NCBI RefSeq assembly: GCF_000247695.1
Contig: NW_004624795.1
Location: 11,003,669-11,067,668 of the forward strand
Origin: Heterocephalus glaber
Taxonomy: Eukaryota > Chordata > Mammalia > Rodentia > Bathyergidae
DNA: 64,000 bases
Direction of reading: 5' to 3'
In this document: one piece after another, positions 32,266 to 43,965 of the stretch
Position numbering within the stretch: the first letter of the stretch is position 1
Layout: each line of letters begins with the position of its first letter
The notes under the pieces: model-generated
Told to the model about the DNA's origin: nothing
The model's database searches: none
The model's input: the letters and a program-made list of their open reading frames with translations, nothing else
Translations under genes and position numbers: made by a program

Positions 32266-33500
32266 TCACTTTGAGTTTTCATACTCAAAAATGGTCTTAG
32301 ATGGATCCTGTGAGTCTTCTTGTATTCCCACTATTGCAGGGTGCTCGCAATAGTGGCCAAATGTCAACCCGTAGAAATCAATGGTGTATCTGCTCCTGCC
32401 TTCCTCACCGTGGAACACAATGAGGGGTTGGTTCTCCATTGCTTCTAGGTATTGAATGGAAAGAAATCTACCCTCAGTTACATGTGTTCTCTGACCTTCT
32501 CAGGACATATTTGTTCTGTATCCTCCCTTAACTCTCCTTCTGATGTCTCTAAGCTATAATTCTGGGAGTGCAATTTCTGACCCTCCACTGCCAGCACTTG
32601 ATCTTACAGATTGTCTCTTGTGTTTGAAACTGAGTCCTGTTACTGTTGGCTCCATCTGCTTCCTAGTTCCAAGAAACCAAACGTGAGAAAGAAGGTGTTA
32701 GGCCCACGAAGACAAAGACGTCAAATAGCTCTCACCAAAGAAAATTTGGAGGAGTGTTGGGAAAACGATTCTAAAGCAGATGGCTTACATTTTCTGTTTG
32801 GGCTCAGCAATTAAAGGAAAGAGGGGATAAAAGCCAAATGTGCTTGGGATCTTGTCAAATTCCAAATGTTGGAAAATATCTCAGGATGTTTGACTGAGTT
32901 TGGCAGAACCATACCTTGACTGTAGTCCTTCCTTCTTGGACAAAGGTGATTGAACAGCCTACAATGATCCAAGCCTGAAAGAACCATAGGCATGATTGCC
33001 TCTTTATGGGAAGTGGCACAATGGCATCCTTTATCAGTTGAAATATTTGAGTGGGATTATTAACCACATACATGATTATAATCAGGTGTTGAGAAGAAAA
33101 GGTGAAAATAAACTCAAGTAACAGAATTTAAGTCCCAAAGTGAAGCAACATCTGCTATCTGCTCCTTGTGATCACAAGTGATTCATCAGTGTCACAAACA
33201 CCTTATTCTGTGCATGCTGGAAAATTTCCAGGAACTTTTGTGGCTTCCCTCACTTCATTTTTTGGTCTTTCCATTGGATTCTTTGGAATTGGAGGGGACC
33301 AAATGGGATGCTCAGAATCAGAGATCTCTAATATTCAGCCAACATGAGCATTCTGTGATGGATTAAGTGGAAAGAAAAGGAAGGCAATGATAAAGATGTG
33401 AGAAGAAGTGCTGAGTCGTTTCTGTCATATCAAAATGGCTGCACATAAGACACCATGCTTTTAAATCCATTTCTCTCCTAATTGCTGAGCTAATTCAGTT
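32266..33500. other. unassigned, mostly non-repetitive sequence
   Basis: No family is recognised. Opposed small open frames at 32611-33073 lack motifs. Confidence 0.35.
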
Positions 33501-33504
33501 ATTC

Positions 33505-33690
33505 ACAGTATTTACTGACTGTTCACTATGGTGTGTCCATCAGAAGAGCTACAGTAAATAAAACAGACAAAATTCCCTGGCCTCCTGGAGTTTCCCATCT
33601 AGTGGATAAAATGTAACTGTCATTTGCAGACTATAATATTACATTCCTGAAGTTTGTAAGAGGTCAACTGCTTACTTGGTGAAAGAGGAG
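33505..33690 (-). mobile_element. L2 LINE 3' end
   Basis: TCACTATGGTGTGTCCATCA, AAATAAAACAGACAAAATTC, CCTGGCCTCCTGGAGTTTCC and CATCTAGTGGATAAAATGTA follow the reversed L2 3' end (CTATGTGCCAGGC, AACAAGACAGACA, CCCTCATGGAGCTTACA, TCTAGTGGGG). Confidence 0.75.
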
Positions 33691-36270
33691 TAGAATTTAG
33701 ATTTGTATCTTGGAAGTAGCTGCAGTCCACTGTCATAAAATTTACCCTACTACTACAAGTATTTTTTTCTACTTTGTGGGTAAATTTTGGCATTGACAGC
33801 TACTGTCACTCCAAATGGGAAACATTGTCTTTCCTGTTGTCATTATGTCTTATGTCTAAATTTAAATTTTCTATGAAGGGAAAACAACTAAATCCATCCT
33901 TTAAAATATTTTTCCCAAATGACTAAGATATACTGATTATGAAATCCTTGTATTAGCATGGAACCAAAGCCTCCTCTGCAGCATTCTCCTTTCTTTTCTC
34001 TGTCTTCTCATCAGATCTGTCTTGTTCACCGAGGAAGCCATTTAAAAGAAAAATTTGAAGCTCGAGGGAGAAGTAATCAACAACTTGGGATTTTTACTTT
34101 AAGGAAAAGATTAGCTTCTTCTCTTCTCCTTCTTTCCATTTCTGCCTGTGAGTGTCATACATAAAAATCTTTTTAGTGGATAATTATTGGTGCAGATAAT
34201 TATCAAGGGAGCTTCTTTATGGCAACTAATGTGGACGTGGCAAGACACACACACATTTTTTTTTTTAAGCTGTGCCTTTACCAGCCTTGTTTTCACATGA
34301 GTCCCCAGCTGGTCACAGCTGGTTTCATTAATGCTCCCCAGCTGCAGGCTCAGCTCCTGCCGACTGATTCCTAGTGGAATGGATAATGCAGCATGACCCC
34401 CATCCCAGGATGGTATTCTGGTAAGTCCACTTCCCAGACCCAAGACTCAGTGCCCTGGATGACTAAAGGGTTCCCACACTCATTGCTGCAAATGAGGTCT
34501 TAGGTCTACCACTGGTTATAGTGAAGATGAAAATAATAATAAGTTTGGATTGCAGCTCTTTTTTTATTTATAGCACCTTCCTCTACATTCACTCAGTCTA
34601 CAGAACAGAACTGAAATTTTGATGCCCTCTCCTTAATCCAACCAGTTGATTGATCTAGTATACTAGTCTCAGTTCTGGAGATCTTTGCTCCAGTTCTGAT
34701 TACAGAACTGCGTCTTCTTTCTCAGACTAAGATCTTGGCCTTGGTGTGTGGGCCCACCTACTTGTTAGATTGGTTGTTGCCCACCAATCTAATTCTAAAC
34801 TCTACTCCCTCATGTAGCTGGTTGGTACATCCATTTCCAGAATCAGGTTGGAGACTGGTGTAGTTCCAAGGACTGTGGGCGTGACCTGACCTCTGAGTTA
34901 TCCCTTGTCTTCTGTCAGTATGCATATCTCCAGCTAATTCTTGCTCCATTTTCAGCCCACCTGACAGTAGTGCTGGCAACAATGCAAAGTTTCCTAGTTT
35001 CATGTCTAAAATAATGATAATCTGTAATTGGATCCACTTTTTACAGGAGGGAGGCATTTAGTGTCAACATTTGTTAGGCCTGTTAGATGTTCTCCAGGTC
35101 ACTTGGTTCCCATCATAGGCAGACTAGGGCTTCATCGTTAGCCCAGTTCCTCGGAGAGGGCCAAGGTTTTTAAGCCAGGAGTAGTCTGGAAGTTCTCTGG
35201 GACTTAATGTAGTCCCCATTGTACCCTTTCTTCTGACATTTTGAGACCAGACACTTTGATTCACATAGATTTCATGACTTCCAGTTCTTTTCAATATTGC
35301 TACATTTTTTCTTTCATCTCCAATCTAATGATGCCTTTAAAAAAATGCAACATGGGGTTTATAAATGAACTTGGGAGTGGAAGGAGAGATCTGGGAGAGA
35401 AAATAAGAATGAAGTTAAACAGAAACTTGGTTAGAAAACCAAATGGTTTAAGGCAAGTCAGCTTATTCCACCAGGTGCATAGATTATATTTTTAATGTCC
35501 TTTTTTTTTCTTGTTTGAGAAAAATAAAAATGCATCCAAGTTCATGACTCCTTCTCAAGTACAGAAGGTACTAGGTACTTGACCTTTTCATCCACGTCCA
35601 GGGCAGAGTAGAAGTCTTTTAATTGGAGCTCTGAGAGCCCAGTGGGAAGTGTGTTTTTTGTAGCTTGAGAAATTGCCCATTTCCTGCCTTTTTAAACTCT
35701 TCAAGTTTCCCAAGTCAACTTCAAAATAGTGATCAAGGCAAACCCAAGGCCTTTCTTTGTGTGTGTGTCTGCGTTGAATGATTATTTTCTTGAAACTGAA
35801 TAGCAAAAGGAAAGCAAAGGTGAAATGGTTTGATATTGATAAAAAATTAAGTGTTGGATGTTACTGCCATCTAGTGATGATTTAACACCTGGCTTGCAGG
35901 GTAGGGCAGAGTCATCTTTTTACCACAAAGGTAGTGGCAGCCTTATAGCCCAGGCTCACAGGTTTGGAAATGGAAGTGACATCTGTGGGAGCTTGGGTCA
36001 CCAAAGGATGATACTCTGGTGAAAAGGACCAGCCTTTAAAGATGTGTATGTCTTCATATTAAATCCTAAGCCTATTTACTTATAATAATCATTTAAAAAA
36101 AACTTTGTTGGCGGAGTTAAATATGACTCTTCTATCTCTAATGCATGTTCATCATCCACAGAGAACAAGTGATAGCCCATCTTTCCATTATCAGGAGCAA
36201 TGCTACATAATTTTAGAGAAAAATCATTTGATTAGGCCTAGTTCTCCTGCCTACAGGCCAGCTATGGCAT
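33691..36270. other. unassigned, largely non-repetitive sequence
   Basis: 2.6 kb without a recognised transposon. Open frames reach 110 codons (minus strand, 34111-34443) with no domain. Simple A-runs and T-runs lie near 34255 and 35500. This is one of the lower-repeat stretches of the window. Confidence 0.35.
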
Positions 36271-36274
36271 TTTG

Positions 36275-36670
36275 AGACATAATTCCATTTTGGCCCGGCG
36301 TCACAACTGAGACCTCAATGATCTGGTGATGGTGTGATGCTCCAGGAAAAGATTACACCAGCAGAAGACATCCTAGGAGGAACAAAATCTTCATCTACTC
36401 AGTTCCTCATTGTTCTTGGATTGTTACACTTTGTTTATCTCGATGTACTGAACTCTCTGCAAGTCGTTTGTTGTATTTGTTTCTCCCGATGTACTGAATA
36501 AAAGGTGCAGTAAGCTGAGGGCTTTCATCTTTGCTGCCCAGAGCAGCACTGATCAGACCCAAAGCTCAGCTTCTTCTCAAAGTCTCATTTTTCTACCTTT
36601 CCTGTATAAGTTAATTCGCCTTGTGCTGCCGTGGCTTGGAGGAGACTAGGACTTACTGCAGAGGTTCTAG
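36275..36670 (+). mobile_element. probable ERV solo LTR
   Basis: The layout is LTR-like. A promoter-proximal part contains a 22-bp imperfect tandem duplication ending CGATGTACTGAA (36441-36452 and 36487-36498). It leads into AATAAAAGGTGCAGTAAGCT, which could be a TATA/poly(A) box, then a pyrimidine-rich R/U5-like section (CTTTGCTGCCCAGAGCAGC; TCTCATTTTTCTACCTTTCC). It resembles rodent class II (ERVK/IAP-like) LTRs more than MaLR LTRs, but the exact ends and target duplication are not clear. No viral genes adjoin it. Confidence 0.45.
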
Positions 36671-36884
36671 TAACGTCCCCTTTTCCCTGTTCCCTACACT
36701 CCATGGTCTGTATCACTTAGTAGAGCTGTAATTCAAGCACATCCCTCCTCATCCTCACTGCACCCACATGACAGCTGGAGAGGTGGGAGGAGGGAGGACG
36801 GAAAATGAGAATGGTATGTTTGAAAAATAGAGCAGCTTGTCTGCATTGGATCAGGAGCTTTATAGTCATGGTTGCCCTCATATG

Positions 36885-37025
36885 ACCCCACAAGGTGGGA
36901 TCATCCCAATGTGAAAGAGGAGGAAACTGAGGGTCAGAATTGTTAGGTAATTGGCCAGTGATCACACAGTTAACTGTAACACTGGAGCAGGAGTTCAAAC
37001 CCAGCGTGTCTGATCTCCTAGCCTG
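36885..37025 (-). mobile_element. MIR SINE
   Basis: CCACAAGGTGGGATCATCCC, GAGGAGGAAACTGAGGGTCA, GGTAATTGGCCAGTGATCAC, GAGTTCAAACCCAGCGTGTC: a well-preserved reversed MIR core and 5' part. Confidence 0.9.
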
Positions 37026-37995
37026 GGGAGTGTTTAGTGGCTTGGTAAGCACATGCTACATTGTTAAGAAGGAGCATGGAGCGTGTGAGTGGCATATGCT
37101 TCCTCTGCTCAGAAAGGAGCCAAGTTCAAGGACCTCTTCCAATGACCTTCTGTGGTGCATTTAAAAGTGCAGGGGAAGCACAGATGTCACTGAGTGCAAA
37201 AGGTTGGGAGGTTAGATGGACAAACAAACCCACACACAGAGCAGAACTGCTAGAAAAAGGTAATGACTCTGAGGCACAAATCCCATATCCTCCCACTCTC
37301 CCATCTGAAGAACCTCAATGTTTCAGGAGGGTATCCATTTCTAAAAAGGCAAGAAAGAAGAAAAAAATGATCTAAGCACAGCATCAACAGTCCCTTTGGG
37401 ATACAGAGGAAAGAACACTGAAGGAGATGGACAGGATATGGAATGGACCTCTATTGCCCTGAAATTTGGACTGGAACCATAGAGCTGAAGATGATGCAGA
37501 TGAACTCATTTTGTTTTATTCCTTGGCATCAAAAAAGCTTCCCGGCTGCCTTTGCAATTAGATGGTAAATGAAAGGTTAGTCAAGTTCAGACCAATGGAA
37601 ATGATGTAAGTCGTTCCAGATCTGGCCTCCAAACTCCTGCAAGATCTTTTTTGTCTCTTGTTTAACATCATGGTAAGTGCACAGCACTCAGAAGGTAACT
37701 GAGTGGTCTTAGAAGGTAGAATCAAATCTAGGGCCTTGAAAAACATTTGGAGCAGAGATTCTTTTCTCATCAGTACACAACAGCCTTCATTGGACTGGAC
37801 TGTGAACAAGAAAAAAGTCACTGAGATGTTTTGGGCTTGTTTGTTGTATTCTTCAATGTAACTTAACCTAACTGCTAGCCAACAATGGATAATAAGGACC
37901 CCTTGTGGAAGACTGCAGAAATTGGCCAACATTATTCACTGATCCTTGTATCTATAGACCTTTTACAATTTGATTTTGTACTTTCTCTTTCTAAA
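37026..37995. other. unassigned sequence
   Basis: No recognised repeat. Open frames of 104 codons (plus, 37061-37375) and 124 codons (minus, 37558-37932) carry no domain. The first ends in a Lys-rich tail encoded by an A-rich stretch. Confidence 0.35.
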
Positions 37996-37999
37996 GAGG

Positions 38000-38600
<601 letters not shown>

Positions 38601-39200
38601 AGAGATTTACTAGACATACTGCAGTGGGTCTCACTAAGGAGGTGGTAGAAACAATTCATCAAACTACTAAAATCTCCAAAATCAGAAGATTTCTTCAATA
38701 AAGGAGACTCCACTGGGATCAGAAGTTAAAAATTTACAAGGAGCCTCCAATTTTCCTAATAAGAATTTATTCTGCTTCTCTGGATGAAGATTAAGAATTT
38801 TTCTACCCAAGGCCAAGCTAATCAAGGTGATGGTTTGAGAAAAGTGCTAGCAGAAATTGGTGGCAATGGGAAAGGGGACCAAGAAATGGGGCTTGACATA
38901 TCATTCCAGGGCTAGATACTTGCCAAAATGCAGTGCTACTTCATTACTCCTAGCCGAGCTAAGCATGATAGGGGAGTCCTCAGAAGCTGGCTTTTATGCT
39001 GAGGAATTTGAGGATGCATATGAATATAGTGCTTGGTTCCTGCTTTTCACTTATAAAATTTTGAAGCCTGGAAACTTTCTGGAGTGTTCTATGATGCCAG
39101 GCAAAGAAAAACTAATGAGCATGTTCATCTCCTCTACAACTAACTAGAGAAGAGGTGTGAGTTGCTGTGAGAGAAGGGAAGAGTAGCTGGACTTGAACCA
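38601..39200. other. unassigned sequence
   Basis: No family is recognised. A 96-codon plus-strand frame (38857-39147) has no motif and is probably chance. Confidence 0.3.
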
Positions 39201-39201
39201 T

Positions 39202-39623
39202 TTGTCTGTATTAGTTTCTTAGGGCTGTTGTAACAAAGTAGCACAACATTGGCAACTTAAAAGAACTGACATCCATTCTGCCACAGTTTCAGAGGTCAGA
39301 AGTCTGAAATTAAGGGTTCAGCAGGCCTATGCTCTCTAAGACCTCTGCAGGAAATCTTTGCTGGCCTCATTCATTTGCTTATAGCTCCAGGTGTCTCTGG
39401 ATTCTGGCAGCATCACTCCATGTTCGGTCTCCATCATGACATGGCATCCTCTTCTTTGTGTGTCTGTTTCCAAATTTTCTTCTTCTTGTAAGAACACCAG
39501 TTACCCTAACTTGATTTTGTCTAGAAAGAACCTATTTCCAGATAAAAGCTACACTCACAAGCCCAGAAAGGAAGACTTTAATGAATCTTTTCTAGGGGAC
39601 ATAATCCAATCTAAGACAGTGTC
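39202..39623 (-). mobile_element. MLT1 solo LTR
   Basis: It begins TGTATTAGTTTCTTAGGGCT at 39207 and continues GTTGTAACAAAGTAGCACAA, GACCTCTGCAGGAAATC, CTCTTCTTTGTGTGTCTGTT, TCTTGTAAGAACACCAGTTA and GAACCTATTTCCAGATAAAA. It ends CATAATCCAATCTAAGACA at 39618. This is a full-length reversed MLT1 LTR. The junctions show TTGTC (39202-39206) and GTGTC (39619-39623), a near-match 5-bp target duplication as expected for ERVs. Confidence 0.88.
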
Positions 39624-40180
39624 CAAAAGAGTCCAAAGAGTTGGAAAGGGAGTCCAGTAGTAAGAGCCTTAAAGATGCATGACTAGAGCAGGAGCTGAGG
39701 GAGAGGGAAGAGTTAGTTAGGCGGTGCTGAAGTGCATAGCCGCCTGAAGTTACGCTGGACTATTGCTTCACCATGGCCATATGGCCAAGACAGAATTAGA
39801 GATGACCCAATCAAATAAAAGAAATTTTGCCTCTTTACTTCATGCCTTCCCAGTCCCCTGCATGCAGGAGAAGGAGGAGGAATTGCCCTAGGGATGAAGA
39901 AGAAGACACTGATGATCCCTTCTGGGGACCAGAGCCTCAAGAAAAGATAGCACCACAGGGAAAGAAGGCGAATGTGTGTTCTGAATTCAGTAAGAGATTG
40001 ACATGTTAAATCAAAATGGATTGTACTGTGTTTGTAAAACCTAAGTGGAAGTACAGGTCTGAAATTTGCTTAAGAAGGTACACAAAGAAGCTTCAAAGGC
40101 CAGCAAGGAGGAAAGGATATTACATGCATACACTCCACCTAGTAAGTCAGATGGTTTAGAAGGAATTATAGGAGTTCAAG
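39624..40180. other. unassigned sequence with an acidic short frame
   Basis: A 60-codon plus-strand frame (39827-40009) encodes Arg-rich then Asp/Glu-rich residues (RRRRR, then DEEEDTDD). It resembles exon-like low-complexity protein, but it has no splice-site context or family match that I recognise. Confidence 0.3.
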
Positions 40181-40181
40181 T

Positions 40182-40313
40182 CCAAACTGCATGACTTTGT
40201 AATAATTCTTTTTTTTTTTTGGTACCAGAGATCGAACTCGGGACCTTGCGCTTTCGAGGCAGGCGCCAGAACCACTGAGCTAAATCCTTGGCCCCTCAAA
40301 CTGCATGACTTTG
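40182..40313 (-). mobile_element. ID SINE with perfect 17-bp target duplication
   Basis: The ID body (about 40208-40296: T-run, GGTACCAGAGATCGAACTCG, GGACCTTGCGCTTTCGAGGC, GAGCTAAATCCTTGGCC) is flanked by CAAACTGCATGACTTTG at 40182-40198 and 40297-40313. Nine non-repeat bases sit between the upstream copy and the T-run. The perfect duplication indicates a young insertion. Confidence 0.95.
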
Positions 40314-40434
40314 GAAAATCTTTTATCACCTCTGCACATTAACTGTTTTATCTATACAGTTCAGGTAATAACTTAAAGCACATACACTCATACCGCACAT
40401 ATATCCTCTACAAGACTGTGAATCAACTTTCTAA

Positions 40435-40645
40435 GTTATGAGGCACTGTTACTATTGAGGATAGGATCCATGGTTGGTATCCTGTTTTGCCACCTCTTGA
40501 TTGATTGTATGGGATCAGATAATGCATTCAGCTTTTCCTTAACTTCAGCTTTCTCATCTATGAAACAGGGCCATGAGGCAGGGGGCTAATGGGAAGATTA
40601 AATGAGGTGTGAAATTGCTTTTTATTTTGTAAAGTTCTTTATACT
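40435..40645 (+). mobile_element. MIR SINE
   Basis: Plus-strand MIR: TATCCTGTTTTGCCACCTCT, TTAACTTCAGCTTTCTCATC, TATGAAACAGGGCCATGAGG, GGAAGATTAAATGAGGTGTG. Confidence 0.75.
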
Positions 40646-40649
40646 TGTA

Positions 40650-43555
40650 AAGTATTGGAGGGATATCTCCTATGGACTGTGCTTATGTAATAGCAAATAG
40701 ATGTGGCATGTTGACTTAAGGGTAAGAGTTTATATTATACAAATTGCTATTGATAATAATTTGTGATCAGCAACCAGCTCTGAATGTGTGAAAGCCCTGG
40801 AAAGCTTTAAATGCCCTTATGTCTGGACCTCATGCCCAGAGAACCCCATTTAATTGGTCTATGTTATAACCTGGGCCTCACTAGTGCTTTCAAAGCTCCC
40901 GGAGGTCTGGCTGTGCAGGACTGAGGGCTGGTGGGGTTGAAAACCAGAGTGCAAATTTCTGCTGCTGGGGCTGAAGTGTGACAGTCGTTACTTGCTATGC
41001 AGTTTTTATTGATTTGAATCTAAGTCTCTTGTCTAGTTAGTGTTCTTTTCTAATTCAATTTTTGCAATTTTGATCAACTCATTTATGATTTTCAGCTTGC
41101 TACAGGAAAATGGACCTGTCACCTTAAAAATTAGTTGAAGAAATTCCAAATTGTGACAGAAAAAACCAACATTCTTACTATAAACCTGGAAGGGGGTTTC
41201 TTTTTTACCACTGAAACGATTGCTTTTAGTTTTTAATAATCTGAGCTATCTTGGGGGGGGCTCAATTATACTTTAGAATAACATGACATTAATCAGACTA
41301 AATGAAGCAGTGCAAAACACTGTATTCATAAGTGCTGAGCAGAGAAACATCAAGAAAATTAATCTTTTTTAGGGGGAGGGATGAATGGAGGGTGCCATGA
41401 TGAAAGAAGAGTTGCGGGAGAGGTTTAAACGCGCCCAGGCATGCCCCGCCTGCTCAAGGCTGGCTGCTTTAAGGATGTATAGAGTCATCCTGCAGGGGAA
41501 AAAAATCAGACTCTGGAAAAGAGTCGCTGAAAACTTGAGGTCGGCACCGGTGTTACAAAGGCGGATGTGTTCCTAAATGCAACCCTTCTTGTGGGCTCTC
41601 AACGCCTTCTCTTCCAGTCGGGCTCTTTGTAGGCAGGGACGGCGCCTTCCTCCTTTAGCCAAAACAGGAGAAGACTTCATTCGGTCAGTTACAGAATGGG
41701 CAGAGAGAGCTGAGACCAAGTGGCTTCCTTCTTCTCTGCCTTAACCCCCAAAAGAGCAAGGACAAAACGACAGAATGGAATCACCCTGCGTTGAATTGAA
41801 GAAGCAGCTCAGTTACTGCCAGTCCTGCAATACTCTGGGTCTCAGTTACTCTCCCAGCTCCAGCATACAATTATCGATGTACTTAATTAGAGGCTCAGGA
41901 GAGCTTATTAGCTCGCTGTATTGTTGCATAATGCAGCAGTTCAGTTCAAGCTTCCTTAAAAGCCTCTTCTTTGGTTTTAGTTCCAAAGGGCCATCTTCCA
42001 AGTGGTCCCTTTCGGCAGGAACCAGCTGGCATCACCCAAGCAGCTAACCTCTCTGAGCATTCACATCCCTCCTCACCAAAGAGAAAGCAGAACTGGGTCA
42101 GTATTTCCAAGTGTGTTCTCTAGAGCACTTGTCTCTCAAAAAGCTTCATTAAGTGAACGACTCTGTGGCCTCAACTAACTTCAGAAGTGCTCTATACATG
42201 CCTGCCTGTGGTAGATGCAACTAGGTTGCCTCATTCAGTGTCTGTTCTCACATTCCCTGAGTTTATGACCCAAAGGTCATATGCCCCAAACTAAACTTGC
42301 GCTAAACTTGCAAACATGGTTTAGGCCACCAGGACGATGCCTTGCGTAAGGCATGATTTTGGAAGTGAGGTGAGAAGGCAGAGACATTCTCCTCATTGGC
42401 ATGGCACGATTCCTGCAGCAGCTTCCTGATTGTGGCTGAGTTCCCTTAGCGAGCCACTTCTCTGCTTGTGAAAATTATTCCCGCAGGCCCAGCAGGGAGC
42501 TTGCTTTGCCAGTGTTCCAACAATTTTATAAGCTCCCAATTCCCTGGATCAAATCCCTTGCTAATTAAAATGACAAGAGTGGTTTTGTTATCTACAGCTG
42601 AATTTGACTGATATTCCTGCCTCTTGTGTTTTCACAGTACACATAAACCCATTAAAGGTTATGACATTTCTGGCAGCACAGAAACATTTTCCCCAACATG
42701 TTTTAAGCCTACTGACTTTCACTGCAAACAGGGGGGTCAGGATCTCATGTTGACTCTCCCTGTGCCTTTGAGAAAAGTTGTTCTTTATTGTCTCTGAGAG
42801 GGAAAAGAGAAGGTGAGATCTGTAGCCTTTAAAAAGCTGCAAATTCCAATGTCCACTTTGCATCTCTCCTTTTTTAAAAAAATGTATAACTTTATTATCA
42901 TTCACTAAACACACATATATACAAAAATTAAAATTATTCAAAGAAAAGCAATGCAAGGGGAAAAAAACTATAATAATATTTGAATATAATAGAACTCAGC
43001 CAAAGCAAAACTAAAAAGTACTTAAACGTGTTTCCATATAATTAAAAAAAAAATCTCAAGCATTAACAAGACATCAAAGGATGTGATTTGTTTTAGAAAG
43101 ATTTTCAAAATTATTATTGAACAAATAGTGGTCTGGAAAGAAAATTCTAATTAGCTAGTAGGCTCCACATAGGCCAAATTTTAAAATTTAAATTTCAATA
43201 CAGTCATGTGACATGTGATGGAAATATAATCTGAGAAATATGTTATCAGGCAATTTCCTCCTTGTGTATCTCAAAGTACCACACAGAGTGCCAACTTCTA
43301 AGTGCAAACTGAAAAGGTATATGTCAATCATCTGTGATGGCCCCTTGATATTATCCAAATACACAGTTAAACACGAGGTACATGAGGGTACCACTGGCAT
43401 AGCAGCACACTGTTTTACAGTAAACTCTTTTATATAAGTAGGATTATGCTCTAAAGGATGAAAAGCACAGCGTGTTATGATAAGTACCTACAACAGTAAC
43501 AGTCATTTATCACACTGTCGAGTACTGTGTACTGTACATAGTTGTATGTGCTTCT
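40650..43555. other. low-repeat region, candidate for conserved non-coding elements
   Basis: Nearly 3 kb without a clear transposon. Two stretches look unlike neutral repeat-derived sequence. The first, 41760-42060, has ATACAATTATCGATGTACTT, TTAATTAGAGGCTCAGGAG and GCATAATGCAGC, giving clustered homeodomain/POU-like cores. The second is 42540-42880, with mixed composition and long unbroken non-simple sequence. Open frames here have no family signature. Confidence 0.35.
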
Positions 43556-43559
43556 TCTG

Positions 43560-43965
43560 GAAACACACCCTCCTCTCCTTTGATCTCAGTGACTCTTCCT
43601 TCCCAACCCACTGATGAGCTCCAGTTTAGTCTCTGTCTACATCTCTTCCTATAGTTTTAAACACAATCTATATATGGATTCTTTCCAGATTCCAGCCTGT
43701 AACTCTGATCTCTCCCCTTCCCCTCCTGCCACCCTTACCCCTTTAAACCTTTTCTTCCTATTTCAAATTATCCGTTATTCATTTTAATCATTTTAATCCT
43801 TATTTACACTTTCGGTTTCTCACCCTAGAGAAACTATTTGGTATTTACACATGTGTGTCCTATTTATTTCACTTAAGAGGATGGCCTCAACAGGCATCCA
43901 TTTAGCTCTGAATATCTTTCGCCTTTTTGATATAGATCATTCAGCTAAGGGATTGGTAAGATAGA
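43560..43965 (-). mobile_element. L1 3' UTR fragment
   Basis: ACTGATGAGCTCCAGTTTAG near the start, then ATTTCACTTAAGAGGATGGC, CTCAACAGGCATCCATTTAG and TATAGATCATTCAGCTAAGG match the antisense 3' region of L1 (TTTCACT..GATGGCCTC..GTTCCATCCATTT, GCTGAGTA). Confidence 0.5.

Noticed and set aside
34111..34443. 110-codon minus-strand frame
   Set aside because: No domain, and the middle is a Lys run encoded by the T-run near 34257-34265. A chance frame.
39827..40009. 60-codon frame with Arg-rich then Asp/Glu-rich residues, considered as an exon
   Set aside because: It is short and low in complexity, has no splice-site context, and has no family I recognise.
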